Shown here one piece after another: positions 25,579 through 33,686 of a stretch of 64,000 bases of DNA. Source of the DNA: Streptomyces rubrogriseus. GTDB taxonomy: Bacteria > Actinomycetota > Actinomycetes > Streptomycetales > Streptomycetaceae. The translations under genes were made by a program, and so were the position numbers. Each line of letters begins with the position of its first letter. Position 1 is the first letter of the stretch. The notes under the pieces were generated by a model, which searched no databases, was not told the origin of the DNA, and was given only the letters and a program-made list of their open reading frames with translations. The stretch covers positions 8,184,001 through 8,248,000 of the forward strand of contig NZ_CP116256.1 in NCBI RefSeq assembly GCF_027947575.1, read 5' to 3'.

Positions 25579-25904
25579 CACGCGGCCGCCTTCCGCGCGC
25601 CGACGACGTGCTGGTCCAGGTCGATGCCGAAGTCGGCGGCGAGCACAAGGGCGAGGCGGCGGTGCCGCTGTCGGTCCAGTTCCTGCTCGTGGGCGGCGAG
25701 GTAGGGGCGGACGAGGCGGGAGGCGGCGCCGTCGAGGGGGAGGTGACGGCAGTACGGGGAGTGGTGGAGCGGGAGGAGGACGGGAGCGGTGGGGCGAGGG
25801 GTGCTCCGGGCTCGGTGGCGTGGGGCCCCCGCGCGGTGCGTTCCGGTGCCGGGGCCGAGGAGAAGGGTCAGCCAATGGGCGATGCGGTGGATAAGGTCGT
25901 GCAT
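25578..25904 (-). CDS. small hypothetical protein coupled to the downstream gene
   Basis: The 108-residue product starts MHDLIHRIAHWLTLLLGPG. An N-terminal hydrophobic helix is followed by a Pro/Arg/His-rich middle and a C-terminal helical part (SRLVRPYLAAHEQELDRQR, LAADFGIDLDQHVVGA). ATG 25904 has AGGAG seven bases upstream, a strong site. It is the first gene of a two-gene unit, divergent from the small GntR regulator at 26065, which probably controls it. I do not recognise a function. Confidence 0.7.
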   Translation of the reverse strand: MHDLIHRIAHWLTLLLGPGTGTHRAGAPRHRARSTPRPTAPVLLPLHHSPYCRHLPLDGAASRLVRPYLAAHEQELDRQRHRRLALVLAADFGIDLDQHVVGARKAAA

Positions 25905-26064
25905 GTCGACGCTCCTGGTAAGCGTTGGCCGTGCCCCGGGGCCCTGCCAGGCCGCCGGGGTCTCTCATGGATGACTGTGCACCCGGACGCATTAGGTAGC
26001 AATAGGAAGCATACGGATGCACCCATACGTGGTAGAGCGCTAGTCGTCGCTTTAACGTGCAGGC

Positions 26065-26328
26065 ATGGCTGACGAGCGCGACTGGAGACCCGACCTGGCA
26101 AGTCACGTCTACGTGTACGTGCAGGTCGTGCACCACATCGCCGAAGAGATTCGGACGGGACGACTGCCCGTGGGCGCACGTCTCCCTGCGGAACGTGATC
26201 TCGCGGAGCAGTACGGCGTGGCCGTGAATACCGTCCGTCGGGCTGTACGCGAGCTGCGCGAACAAGGACTCGTCATCACCGTGCCCATCAAGGGAACCTT
26301 CGTGCGCGCGGAGAAGCCCTCCGGCTGA
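26065..26328 (+). CDS. small GntR-family winged-helix regulator
   Basis: At 87 residues this is little more than the GntR DNA-binding domain: VHHIAEEIRTGRLPVGARLP, then the helix-turn-helix ERDLAEQYGVAVNTVRRAVR and the wing GLVITVPIKGTFV. There is no ligand-binding domain, so any effector or dimerisation must come from elsewhere. It is divergent from the two coupled small genes at 25279-25904. The 160-bp gap between them is relatively AT-rich, which suits an operator, but I could not fix a palindrome. Confidence 0.88.
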   Translation: MADERDWRPDLASHVYVYVQVVHHIAEEIRTGRLPVGARLPAERDLAEQYGVAVNTVRRAVRELREQGLVITVPIKGTFVRAEKPSG

Positions 26329-26337
26329 CTCCCCGCC

Positions 26338-26368
26338 TTGACTCTCCAGTGGCTGGAGACCGCAGGGT
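26338..26368 (+). promoter_or_regulatory. MerR-type promoter/operator, leaderless start
   Basis: TTGACT (26338-26343) and CAGGGT (26363-26368) are separated by 19 bp, the overlong spacing that MerR proteins correct by twisting DNA. The spacer holds a perfect inverted repeat, TCTCCAG TGG CTGGAGA (26343-26359). Transcription should start about 26375, which is the A of the MerR gene's ATG, giving a leaderless mRNA and autoregulation. Confidence 0.75.
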
Positions 26369-26374
26369 GGGCTC

Positions 26375-27334
26375 ATGAACGGCGCGACGCCCCCGCACTC
26401 GATCGGTGAACTGTCGGCCCGTACCGGCGTGTCCGTACGGACGATCCGGTTCTACTCGGACACCGGACTGCTGCCTCCCACCGACCGCACCCCGGCCGGC
26501 TACCGCCGTTACGGCGAGGCGGCGCTGGACCGGCTCCACCTCATCTGCGTCCTGCGGGAGCTGGACGTCGATCTGAGCACGGTCCGCCGCGTCCTGGACG
26601 GTGACCTGACCGTCGCCGAGGTCGCCGCCGCGCACGCCGACGCCACCGCCCTGCAGATCCGCGCGCTGCGGCTGCGGCACAGCGTGCTGCGGCTCGTCGC
26701 CCGGCGCGACGCCACCCCGGAGGAGACAGTTCTCATGCACCGGATCGCCCGCCTCACCTCCGACGAACGACGGCGCGTGATCGCCGACTTCATCGCCGCG
26801 CTGGAGGCCGGCACACCCCACGCCCGCGACGCCGCCGCCGCCCTGCGCACCGCCCTGCCCGAACTCCCCGACGAACCCTCCGACGCCCAGCTCGCCGCGT
26901 GGGTGGAGCTGGCCGAACTCGTCGCCGACGACGGCTTCCGCGGGCGCATGGCCCGTGCGGCCCTCCCGCCCGCCGACGAGGACGTGTTGCCGGGGCTGGC
27001 CCCCGAGGCGGTGGCGGAACTCATCCCCTTCGTCCGGCAGACCGTCGCCGGGGCCAGAGCGGCGGGCATCGACTCGGAGGGGGACGAGGCCGCCCCGGTC
27101 GTCGACGCCGTGGTGGCGCGCATCGCCGCCGTACTCGACCGTCCGGACGGCCCGGAGCTGCGGGAGTGGCTGGCCGGGCGGTTCGCGGCGGGGCACGACC
27201 CGCTGGTCGAGCGGTACTGGCGCCTGGTCTGGACCCTCAACGACTGGCAGGTCGTCCCCGGTCACCTGCCCTTCCAGCCCTGGATGGTCCAGGCCCTTCG
27301 CCGGCCCGGCCGGTTCAGCCCTAGTCGCCGTTGA
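26375..27334 (+). CDS. MerR-family transcriptional regulator
   Basis: The 319-residue product has a standard MerR winged helix at the N terminus (SIGELSARTGVSVRTIRFYS, then TPAGYRRYGEAALDRLHLI) and a coiled-coil dimerisation helix (~85-125). A long C-terminal domain (~130-319) is helical and lacks the Cys residues of metal sensors. It probably binds an organic ligand. No ribosome site precedes the ATG because the transcript is predicted to be leaderless from its own MerR-type promoter. The adjacent genes run the other way, so the main identifiable target is itself. Confidence 0.9.
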   Translation: MNGATPPHSIGELSARTGVSVRTIRFYSDTGLLPPTDRTPAGYRRYGEAALDRLHLICVLRELDVDLSTVRRVLDGDLTVAEVAAAHADATALQIRALRLRHSVLRLVARRDATPEETVLMHRIARLTSDERRRVIADFIAALEAGTPHARDAAAALRTALPELPDEPSDAQLAAWVELAELVADDGFRGRMARAALPPADEDVLPGLAPEAVAELIPFVRQTVAGARAAGIDSEGDEAAPVVDAVVARIAAVLDRPDGPELREWLAGRFAAGHDPLVERYWRLVWTLNDWQVVPGHLPFQPWMVQALRRPGRFSPSRR

Positions 27335-27713
27335 CCCACGCGAGCAGGCGGGCGCGCTTCTTGTAGGAGCAGGGGGCGTATTCGGCACCGGCCGTGTCGT
27401 ACGTCTGCGGGCCGCCCAGGAGGTCGTACCCGTAGTCGCTGGGGCCGTACTCGCCGTCCCGGTAGCCGTCCAGGTCGTCGGCCCAGTCGAGGAGGCCGAA
27501 GTCCAGCAGGCCGAAGTCGATGTCGAGGTTGTCGAAGTACCGGCCGGGGTCGGCCGGTTCCACCGGCGCGGGGCGGCCGTCCGCCCCGGCGGCGAGCCGG
27601 TCCTCGACGCAGCCGTCGGACCGCACCGGCTGGCCCAGCCACCACCCGGCCAGGAACACGGCGTACAGCGTGGTGACGACGCCGAGGCGGCGCAATGTCA
27701 TCCAGGCGGGCAT
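27321..27713 (-). CDS. small single-pass membrane protein, paralogue of its upstream neighbour
   Basis: The 130-residue product has one N-terminal membrane helix (LGVVTTLYAVFLAGWWLGQP). An acidic, Asp/Tyr/Gly-rich exterior follows (DFGLLDFGLLDWADDLDGY), with a Cys in YAPCSYKKRARLLAWVNGD. The helix with its WxLGQPV end and the Cys-containing R-x-R-L-x-AW ending are shared with the upstream gene. Its ribosome site overlaps the end of the preceding gene, so the two form an operon. Function unknown. Its last 14 bp overlap the convergent MerR gene. Confidence 0.75.
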   Translation of the reverse strand: MPAWMTLRRLGVVTTLYAVFLAGWWLGQPVRSDGCVEDRLAAGADGRPAPVEPADPGRYFDNLDIDFGLLDFGLLDWADDLDGYRDGEYGPSDYGYDLLGGPQTYDTAGAEYAPCSYKKRARLLAWVNGD

Positions 27714-27719
27714 CCGGCT

Positions 27720-28112
27720 CTACTCCCAGCCGCCGTCGAACCAGGCTCGGAGACGGGGGCGTTCGCCCATGTCGTTGGTGCAGGCGACGGCGTAGGAGGT
27801 GAACGTCAGGGACATGACTTCACGGGTCTGCACCGTGTAAGCGTCTGCTAGCGAGCTGTGACCCGGATACGCCGACGGCGGCGGAATCGGGCTGTACGCG
27901 GGCGCGGGGGTGGGAGACGGTCCGGGGCGGTACCGCTCGGCGGCCCGGTCGAGGGCGGCCCGGTCGACGTGGCACTCGGGGGTCACGGGCTGCCCCAGGT
28001 ACCAGCCCGCGACGAACACGCCGTAGACCACGGCGGCGGCGCCGAGACGGCGCGGGGTGACTCGGCGGGGCCGCAGGTCAACCAGGCTGCCACCGGGGGG
28101 AGTTGTGCTCAT
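27720..28112 (-). CDS. small single-pass membrane protein, first of a paralogous pair
   Basis: The 130-residue product has a basic cytoplasmic start, one membrane helix (LGAAAVVYGVFVAGWYLGQP), a Pro/Ser-rich extracellular linker (PGPSPTPAPAYSPIPPPSAY), and a C-terminal part with one Cys (YAVACTNDMGERPRLRAWFD). The architecture and end motifs match the downstream gene at 27321. Each protein has two Cys outside the membrane (QPVTPEC and AVAC here), which could form a disulfide. Function unknown. Confidence 0.75.
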   Translation of the reverse strand: MSTTPPGGSLVDLRPRRVTPRRLGAAAVVYGVFVAGWYLGQPVTPECHVDRAALDRAAERYRPGPSPTPAPAYSPIPPPSAYPGHSSLADAYTVQTREVMSLTFTSYAVACTNDMGERPRLRAWFDGGWE

Positions 28113-28148
28113 GCCGGGGGACTTTACCCGTCGGTCCGACGGCCCCGG

Positions 28149-28847
28149 TCACGCTCTCTTCGTCCGGGGGACGGAGAAGGCGCCCGCGGCGGCCGCCAGC
28201 ACCGCTGCCGCCGCCGCCCGTTCCGGGAGTCGCGGGTCGGGATCGGCGCGCAGGAGTACCAACTGGTGGTAGAGCGGCGCCGTGGCGGCGACGAGCAGGC
28301 CGCGGGCGTCCAGGTCCGTTGCGGCTCGCGCGCCTCGTGCGCCTCGTTCGGGGAGTTCACCCCGCTCGACGGCGCGCTCCACGAGGATCTCGCACTGTGC
28401 GTACCGGTCCGCCCACAGTCTCGTCTGGGCCCGCGCGGCCTGCTCGGAGTGGAACGACGCCGCCATCAGCGCGACGGCGAAGGACGGCCGTACGACGAGG
28501 GACTCCTGGATCTCCCGGTTGAGCGCGGTCAGATCGCCGCGCAGGGAGCCGGTGTCCGGCGGCTGCCAGTCCATCTCGCCGGCGGCGTCGATGACGTCGA
28601 CGAGCAGCCCGCCCACGTCGCGCCAACGCCGGTAGACCGTGGTGCGGTGCACTCCCGCGCGGGCGGCGACCCCCTCCACGGTGAGCCCCTCGTGCCCGGC
28701 CTCGGCGAGTTCGGCGCGCACCGCGTCGAGGACCTGGGCGCGGACGCGGGCGGTACGGCCGCCCGGACGGCGCTCGGGCGCCCCGGCTGCCGGCTCCGTC
28801 GAATCTGTCGCGTCTGTCGAGTCTGTCGAATCCGTCGAATCCGTCAT
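28149..28847 (-). CDS. TetR-family regulator with N-terminal TDS repeats
   Basis: The 232-residue product opens with MTDSTDSTDSTDATDSTE, encoded by near-identical 9-bp repeats. A TetR helix-turn-helix follows (VEGVAARAGVHRTTVYRRWR) and then an all-helical ligand domain (SEQAARAQTRLWADRYAQCE). The repeat tract is a likely site of length variation between strains. It is divergent from the acetyltransferase gene at 28948 with about 100 bp between them, and so is its probable repressor. A candidate operator lies in the gap. Confidence 0.88.
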   Translation of the reverse strand: MTDSTDSTDSTDATDSTEPAAGAPERRPGGRTARVRAQVLDAVRAELAEAGHEGLTVEGVAARAGVHRTTVYRRWRDVGGLLVDVIDAAGEMDWQPPDTGSLRGDLTALNREIQESLVVRPSFAVALMAASFHSEQAARAQTRLWADRYAQCEILVERAVERGELPERGARGARAATDLDARGLLVAATAPLYHQLVLLRADPDPRLPERAAAAAVLAAAAGAFSVPRTKRA

Positions 28848-28874
28848 CGGCCGTCCGTTATCCGTTTGATCGAT

Positions 28875-28886
28875 ACGACTGGTCGT
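28875..28886. promoter_or_regulatory. candidate TetR operator (ACGAC TG GTCGT)
   Basis: Perfect 5-bp arms around a 2-bp centre sit in the divergent gap, 28 bp from the TetR start codon and 62 bp from the acetyltransferase start. TetR proteins usually bind such short palindromes in their own divergent promoters. The assignment is by position only. Confidence 0.45.
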
Positions 28887-28947
28887 GCCACCCTCCTAAC
28901 GCTACACCTGTCGCACTAGTGGTCCGCCGAGAGGATCCGCCTTGCCG

Positions 28948-29637
28948 ATGCCTGCCGCCCCCGCCGACCCCACCGTGCTCCACCCGATGCCCGAACAGCC
29001 CCGGGTCGTACTGCTCAAGCCCCTGGTGAAGTCCCCGCTGATCGAGGTCGGCGACTTCTCCTACTACGACGACCCGGACGACGCGACCGCCTTCGAAACC
29101 CGCAACGTGCTCTACCACTACGGGCCGGAGAAGCTGGTGATCGGGAAGTTCTGTGCCCTGGGGACCGGCACGCGCTTCATCATGAACGGCGCCAACCACC
29201 GCATGGACGGCCCGTCCACCTTCCCCTTCCCCACCATGGGCGGCTCCTGGGCCGACCACTTCGACCTGCTCACCGGCCTGCCGAACCCGGGGGACACCGT
29301 GGTGGGCAACGACGTCTGGTTCGGCAACGGCGCCACCGTGATGCCCGGAGTCCGCATCGGCCACGGCGCGATCATCGCCACCGGGGCGGTGGTGACGAGC
29401 GACGTGCCCGACTACGGCATCGTCGGCGGCAACCCGGCCCGTCTGATCCGAACGCGCCACCAGGAGCGGGACATCGCCCGACTGCTCGCGGTGGCGTGGT
29501 GGGACTGGCCCGTGGAGCAGATCACCGAACACGTCCGGACGATCATGTCGGGCACCGTCACGGAGCTGGAAGAGGCCGCCACACGGACGAACAGGACCCC
29601 AGCTCAGTCCTGCGGTGAGCCGGGGTCCGACGAGTAG
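28948..29637 (+). CDS. CatB/Vat-type xenobiotic O-acetyltransferase (hexapeptide repeat)
   Basis: The 229-residue product is a left-handed beta-helix acetyltransferase related to chloramphenicol and streptogramin acetyltransferases. The sequence shows VGDFSYYDDPDD, then FCALGTGTRFIMNGANHRMDG containing the catalytic-type His, then hexapeptide repeats (VVGNDVWFGNGATVMPGVRIGHGAIIATGAVV) and VGGNPARLIR. It would transfer acetyl from acetyl-CoA to a hydroxyl. Resistance is possible but unproven. ATG 28948 has GAGAGGA upstream; TTG 28942 is an alternative. Its last three bases overlap the 3' end of tRNA-Lys on the other strand. Confidence 0.85.
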   Translation: MPAAPADPTVLHPMPEQPRVVLLKPLVKSPLIEVGDFSYYDDPDDATAFETRNVLYHYGPEKLVIGKFCALGTGTRFIMNGANHRMDGPSTFPFPTMGGSWADHFDLLTGLPNPGDTVVGNDVWFGNGATVMPGVRIGHGAIIATGAVVTSDVPDYGIVGGNPARLIRTRHQERDIARLLAVAWWDWPVEQITEHVRTIMSGTVTELEEAATRTNRTPAQSCGEPGSDE

Positions 29638-29707
29638 GCCCTGTGGGACTCGAACCCACAACCAATGGATTAAAAGTCCACTGCTCTGCCAATTGAGCTA
29701 AGGGCCC
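29635..29707 (-). tRNA. tRNA-Lys (UUU)
   Basis: The 73-nt cloverleaf reads GGGCCCTTAGCTCAATTGGC at the 5' end, has anticodon loop CTTTTAA (TTT), and T-arm GGGTTCGAGTCC. The acceptor stem closes with a G1-T72 wobble. CCA is not encoded. Confidence 0.95.
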
Positions 29708-29761
29708 AGGCGGTGTGTCGCGCGGTGCTGCGTGATGTTGCCACACCGAGCATAGCCCGCC

Positions 29762-29800
29762 GCGGCCGGGACGCCGATCGGGTATCGGCGTCCCGGCCGC
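29762..29800 (-). terminator. terminator of the amino-acid permease gene
   Basis: A perfect 17-bp stem (29762-29778 with 29784-29800) encloses a five-base loop CGGGT, 25 bp beyond the permease stop codon. There is no T-run. Confidence 0.75.
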
Positions 29801-29825
29801 GTCGGAGCGGCGGGGGCGGGGGCGG

Positions 29826-31361
29826 CTAGGGGTCCACCGGCTCGGGCGCGCTCGCCTGGGCGGCGGCGCGGGTGCGGGTGCGTTCGTGGTCGGGGTTGAG
29901 GAACCAGTGCCGGGCCGAGGCCAGCCACCAGGTGGCGGCGAAGCCCAGCACGACCAGGACGGCGATCGGCGCGTAGTTGAAGGTCTCCCAGGTGACCGGG
30001 GAGACCTGGGGCAGCATGAACAGCACCGTGATGACGCCGACCCACGTCACCGCCACCACGCCGATCACCTGCGACCAGCGGCCCAGGTGCCAGGGCCCGC
30101 GTTCGAAGGCGGCGCCCTTGCGGACGCGGAGCAGCGTCGGGATGACGTACGCGATGTAGAGGCCGATGACCGCGATGGACGTCACGGCGGCGTACGCGGT
30201 GACGTTGATCAGGTAGGGGAGGCCCAGGACCAGGGCGGCGAGGGCGGCCAGCCAGACCGCCGCGACCGGGGTGCGGGTGCGCGGGTTCACCGAGTGCCAG
30301 ATGTGGGACCAGGGCAGCGCGCCGTCCCGGGAGAAGGCGTAGATCATGCGGCTGTTGGCCGTCACCGACGCCATCCCGCAGAAGAGTTGGGCCCCGATCA
30401 CGACGAGGAGGAGGAGCTTGCCCGCCGTCGCGCCGAGGGCGTCGAGCAGGATCTGCGCGGGCGGGGCGCCGGTCGGGGACGTCAGGGCGCCGTCGTAGGA
30501 CTGGATGGCGAAGGTGAAGCCGAGGAGGAGGACGAAACCGGCGATCCAGGAGGTCCAGATGGAGCGGACGATGCCCTTGGGGCCCGCCGTGGACGCGTCG
30601 TGCGTCTCCTCGGTCATGTGGGCGGAGGCGTCGTAGCCGGTGAAGGTGTACTGGGCCATCAGGAGGCCGATGAGGACGACGTACGCCCCGCTGCTCCAGC
30701 CCGTGTTGTTCACGAACTCGCCGAAGACGAAGGACGCCGACTGGTGGTGGTCGGGCGCGAAGGTCAGCGCGCCGACGATGACCGCGACGCCCAGGACGTG
30801 CCACCACACGCTCACGCTGTTCAGCAGGCCGACGATGCGGACGCCGAAGGTGTTCAGCAGGCCGTGCAGGATCAGGATCGCGGCGAAGAGCAGGATCGTG
30901 CGCCCCGGCGTCACCTCGAAGTCGAACTGCAGGTTCAGGTAGGCGCCCAGGAAGGACGCGGCGCCGAAGTCGATGCCGGCGGTGACCGCGACCTGTCCCA
31001 GCACGTTGAACCAGCCCGTGAACCAGGCCCAGGCCGCCGCCGTGCGCGGAGGTGCCAGACGGTGCGCCCAGAAGTACAGGCCCGCCGAGGTGGGGTACGC
31101 CGAGCAGATCTCGGCCATCGCCAGTCCGACGAAGAGCGTCATCAGGCCGACCGCGACCCAGCCCCAGGTGATGACGGCGGGGCCGCCCGTGTTCATGCCG
31201 AAGAGGTAGAGGGTCAGGCAGCCCGACAGGACCGAGATGATCGTGAAGGAGACCGCGTAGTTGGAGAACGCCGACATGCGGCGGGCCAGAACCTGGGTGT
31301 AGCCGAGCTGGGCCAGCCGTTCCTCGTCCGACAGCCCACTCGCCTTGGCGTCATCTGTCAT
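29826..31361 (-). CDS. APC-superfamily amino-acid permease
   Basis: The 511-residue integral membrane transporter has about 12 helices. The N terminus MTDDAKASGLSDEERLAQLG leads into the first-helix motif of the APC family (MSAFSNYAVSFTIISVLSG). It also shows AMAEICSAYPTSAGLYFWA, SAHMTEETHDASTAGPKGIV and NSRMIYAFSRDGALP, typical of the GABA/choline-type bacterial permeases (ACT family). The substrate is probably an amino acid or amine such as GABA, but this is inferred. ATG 31361 has GGGGG close upstream. The longer in-frame start at 31457 runs into the helicase terminator. Confidence 0.9.
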   Translation of the reverse strand: MTDDAKASGLSDEERLAQLGYTQVLARRMSAFSNYAVSFTIISVLSGCLTLYLFGMNTGGPAVITWGWVAVGLMTLFVGLAMAEICSAYPTSAGLYFWAHRLAPPRTAAAWAWFTGWFNVLGQVAVTAGIDFGAASFLGAYLNLQFDFEVTPGRTILLFAAILILHGLLNTFGVRIVGLLNSVSVWWHVLGVAVIVGALTFAPDHHQSASFVFGEFVNNTGWSSGAYVVLIGLLMAQYTFTGYDASAHMTEETHDASTAGPKGIVRSIWTSWIAGFVLLLGFTFAIQSYDGALTSPTGAPPAQILLDALGATAGKLLLLVVIGAQLFCGMASVTANSRMIYAFSRDGALPWSHIWHSVNPRTRTPVAAVWLAALAALVLGLPYLINVTAYAAVTSIAVIGLYIAYVIPTLLRVRKGAAFERGPWHLGRWSQVIGVVAVTWVGVITVLFMLPQVSPVTWETFNYAPIAVLVVLGFAATWWLASARHWFLNPDHERTRTRAAAQASAPEPVDP

Positions 31362-31438
31362 GCCCCCAGCAATTCCCTCGCGGCGAGCGTGACATGCGTC
31401 ACTCCGTGGACTTCGTGGCCGAAACCGGACCGCAACGC

Positions 31439-31484
31439 GAAGCGCCGTGGCCTCCACCCGGCGGGGTGGAGGCCACGGCGCTTC
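31439..31484 (-). terminator. long terminator of the DEAD-box helicase gene
   Basis: A perfect 21-bp stem (GAAGCGCCGTGGCCTCCACCC at 31439-31459 with its complement at 31464-31484) encloses a GGCG tetraloop, 15 bp after the helicase stop. It is one of the strongest hairpins in the window. Confidence 0.85.
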
Positions 31485-31499
31485 TCAGACGTTCAGGCG

Positions 31500-33686
31500 T
31501 CAGCCGTTGCGCTTCCAGCGCGGCTTGTCGTCACGGCGACCGAAGGACGAACCGCGGTGGTCACCGCGGTGGTCGTCGCGGCGGCCGTACGGACGGTCGT
31601 GACCGCCGGAGCGGAAGCCGGGGCGGTCGCCCTGACGGTCGCGGTTGAACGGGCGGTCGCTGCCACGGTGCCCGCCGCGCTCGCCGCGGTCGTCACGACG
31701 CTCGAAGGAACGGCCACCACGGTCGCCCCGGTCGTCACGGCGGAAACCGCCACGGTCGTCACGACGCTCGAACGAGCGGCCACCACGGTCACCCCGGTCG
31801 TCACGACGCTCGAAGGAACGGCCACCACGGTCGTCCCGACGGTCGTCACGCCGGTCGAACGAACGCCCGCCACGGTCGCCGCGGTCGTCACGGCGCTCGA
31901 AGGAACGGCCACCACGGTCGCCCCGGTCGTCGCGGCGGAAACCGCCACGGTCGTCCCGACGCTCGAACGAGCGGCCACCACGGTCACCCCGGTCGTCACG
32001 ACGCTCGAAGGAACGGCCACCACGGTCGTCCCGTCGGTCGTCACGCCGGTCGAACGAACGCCCACCGCGGTCACCGCGGTCGTCACGACGGGAGTCGCGG
32101 CGGTCGTACGAGCGCTCGCGGTCGTTGCCGCCGCGCTCCGCCTTCTCCACGTCCCGGGCGCCGGACTGCTCGGGCAGCGAGACCTCCGGCTCGGCCACGG
32201 TCGCGGCCACCTCGGCCAGGACCGTCTCCGGGTCCTCGCCGCGCTCCCGCGCGACCCTGGCGACCAGGCGGTCCGCCTCCTCGCGCAGCTCGTTGGCACG
32301 GCGCTGGGCCCGCTCCAGCTCCTTGGTGAGCTGGCCGACCTCGCGCTCGGCCTGCTGCGCCGCGTTGCCCGCCGACTCGGCCTGGACCTCGGTCATCGAC
32401 CGGGCGCCGGTGATCTCGGCGACCTCGGGGTCGAAGGCGGCGCCGCCCTGGATGATGTGGCGCGTGGCGTCGACGCCCGCGTCCTCCATCAGCCGGAAGA
32501 TCTGGCGGCGCTGGTGCGGCAGGGACAGGGACACGACCGTGCCGGTACGGCCCGCGCGCGCCGTACGGCCGGCACGGTGCAGGTAGTCCTTGTGGTCGCC
32601 GGCCGGGTCCACGTTCAGGACCAGGTCGATGCCGTCGACGTGGATGCCGCGGGCGGCGACGTCGGTGGCGACCAGGACGTTGACGTAGCCGTCCTTGAAG
32701 TCGGCCAGCGTGCGGGTGCGCGCGCCCTGGGTCATGCCGCCGTGCAGCGCGTCCGCCTTGGCACCGGCGTCGCGCAGCTGCTCGGCGACCCGGTCGGCGC
32801 CCAGCTGGGTGCGGACGAAGATGATGGTGCGGCCCTTGCGGGAGGCGATGGCCGCGGTGACCGGCGCCTTGTCCTTGGGCTTCACGACCAGGATGTGGTG
32901 CGACATGGTCGTCACCGCGCCCTGGGCGGCGTCCACCTCGTGGAGGGCCGGGTCCTTCAGGTACCGGTCGACGAGGGTCTTGATCTCGTTCTCCATGGTG
33001 GCGGAGAACAGCATCCGCTGGCCGCCGGCCGGGACCTGGTCGAGCAGCTCGGTGACCTCGGGCAGGAAGCCCAGGTCGGACATCTGGTCGGCCTCGTCGA
33101 GAACCGCGATCTGCACGTTCTCCAGGGAGCAGGCGCCGCGGTTGATGATGTCGCGCAGGCGGCCCGGGGTGGCGACCAGGATGTCGACGCCGCGCTCGAG
33201 GGCGTAGATCTGGTTGCCCATGGAGGTGCCGCCGCAGACGACCTTCATCTTCAGGCCCATGACGTCGCCGTACGGCTGGAGCGCGTCGGCGACCTGCATG
33301 GCCAGCTCGCGGGTCGGGGTGAGGATGACCGCGCGGGGCTTGTGCTTCTCGGTGCGGCCGCCGGCCAGGGTGGCCAGGGTCGGCAGACCGAAGGAGAGGG
33401 TCTTGCCGGAGCCGGTGCGGCCCCGGCCGAGGATGTCCTTGCCCGCCAGCGCGTCCGGGATGGTCGCGGCCTGGATCGGGAAGGGGGTGGTCACGCCGTT
33501 CTGCGCGAGCTTGCGCACGACGCCCTCGGGCAGACCGAGGTCGGCGAACGTGGGCTCGGGAGCCTCGGCGGGCTCCGAGGACTCGGTGGTCGGGGAGGCG
33601 TCTACGGCCTCGACGGCCTCCGGCGCGCCCTCTACGCCTTCGGCGTTTCCGGGCACAACGACGTGGTCAGTACTGGTCATGGACAT
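31500..33686 (-). CDS. DEAD-box RNA helicase with RGG/RDD-repeat tail
   Basis: The 728-residue cytoplasmic ATP-dependent RNA helicase has the full motif set: the Q-motif region TPFPIQAATIPDALAG, I GRGRTGSGKT, Ia PTRELA, II LDEADQM, III FSATM, V ATDVAARGIHVDG, VI HRAGRTARAGRTG. A coiled stretch (QLTKELERAQRRANELREE) precedes a C-terminal tail of some 190 residues. The tail is made almost wholly of Arg, Asp and Gly (RGGRSFERRDD) and probably binds RNA and drives condensation, as in CsdA/RhlE-like helicases used for ribosome assembly or cold growth. ATG 33686 is chosen; GGAAGG lies 12 bases upstream. The tail includes a 195-bp tandem duplication. Confidence 0.93.
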   Translation of the reverse strand: MSMTSTDHVVVPGNAEGVEGAPEAVEAVDASPTTESSEPAEAPEPTFADLGLPEGVVRKLAQNGVTTPFPIQAATIPDALAGKDILGRGRTGSGKTLSFGLPTLATLAGGRTEKHKPRAVILTPTRELAMQVADALQPYGDVMGLKMKVVCGGTSMGNQIYALERGVDILVATPGRLRDIINRGACSLENVQIAVLDEADQMSDLGFLPEVTELLDQVPAGGQRMLFSATMENEIKTLVDRYLKDPALHEVDAAQGAVTTMSHHILVVKPKDKAPVTAAIASRKGRTIIFVRTQLGADRVAEQLRDAGAKADALHGGMTQGARTRTLADFKDGYVNVLVATDVAARGIHVDGIDLVLNVDPAGDHKDYLHRAGRTARAGRTGTVVSLSLPHQRRQIFRLMEDAGVDATRHIIQGGAAFDPEVAEITGARSMTEVQAESAGNAAQQAEREVGQLTKELERAQRRANELREEADRLVARVARERGEDPETVLAEVAATVAEPEVSLPEQSGARDVEKAERGGNDRERSYDRRDSRRDDRGDRGGRSFDRRDDRRDDRGGRSFERRDDRGDRGGRSFERRDDRGGFRRDDRGDRGGRSFERRDDRGDRGGRSFDRRDDRRDDRGGRSFERRDDRGDRGGRSFERRDDRGGFRRDDRGDRGGRSFERRDDRGERGGHRGSDRPFNRDRQGDRPGFRSGGHDRPYGRRDDHRGDHRGSSFGRRDDKPRWKRNG
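31700..32095. repeat. two tandem 195-bp copies in the helicase tail
   Basis: The block encoding 65 residues (from GDRGGRSFDRRDDRRDDRGG to GGRSFERRDDR) occurs twice in a row. The DNA copies align at a constant 195-bp offset (for example 31777 and 31972) with only scattered, mostly silent differences. Within each copy shorter RGGRSFERRDD units recur, so the tail grew by nested duplication. Confidence 0.85.
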
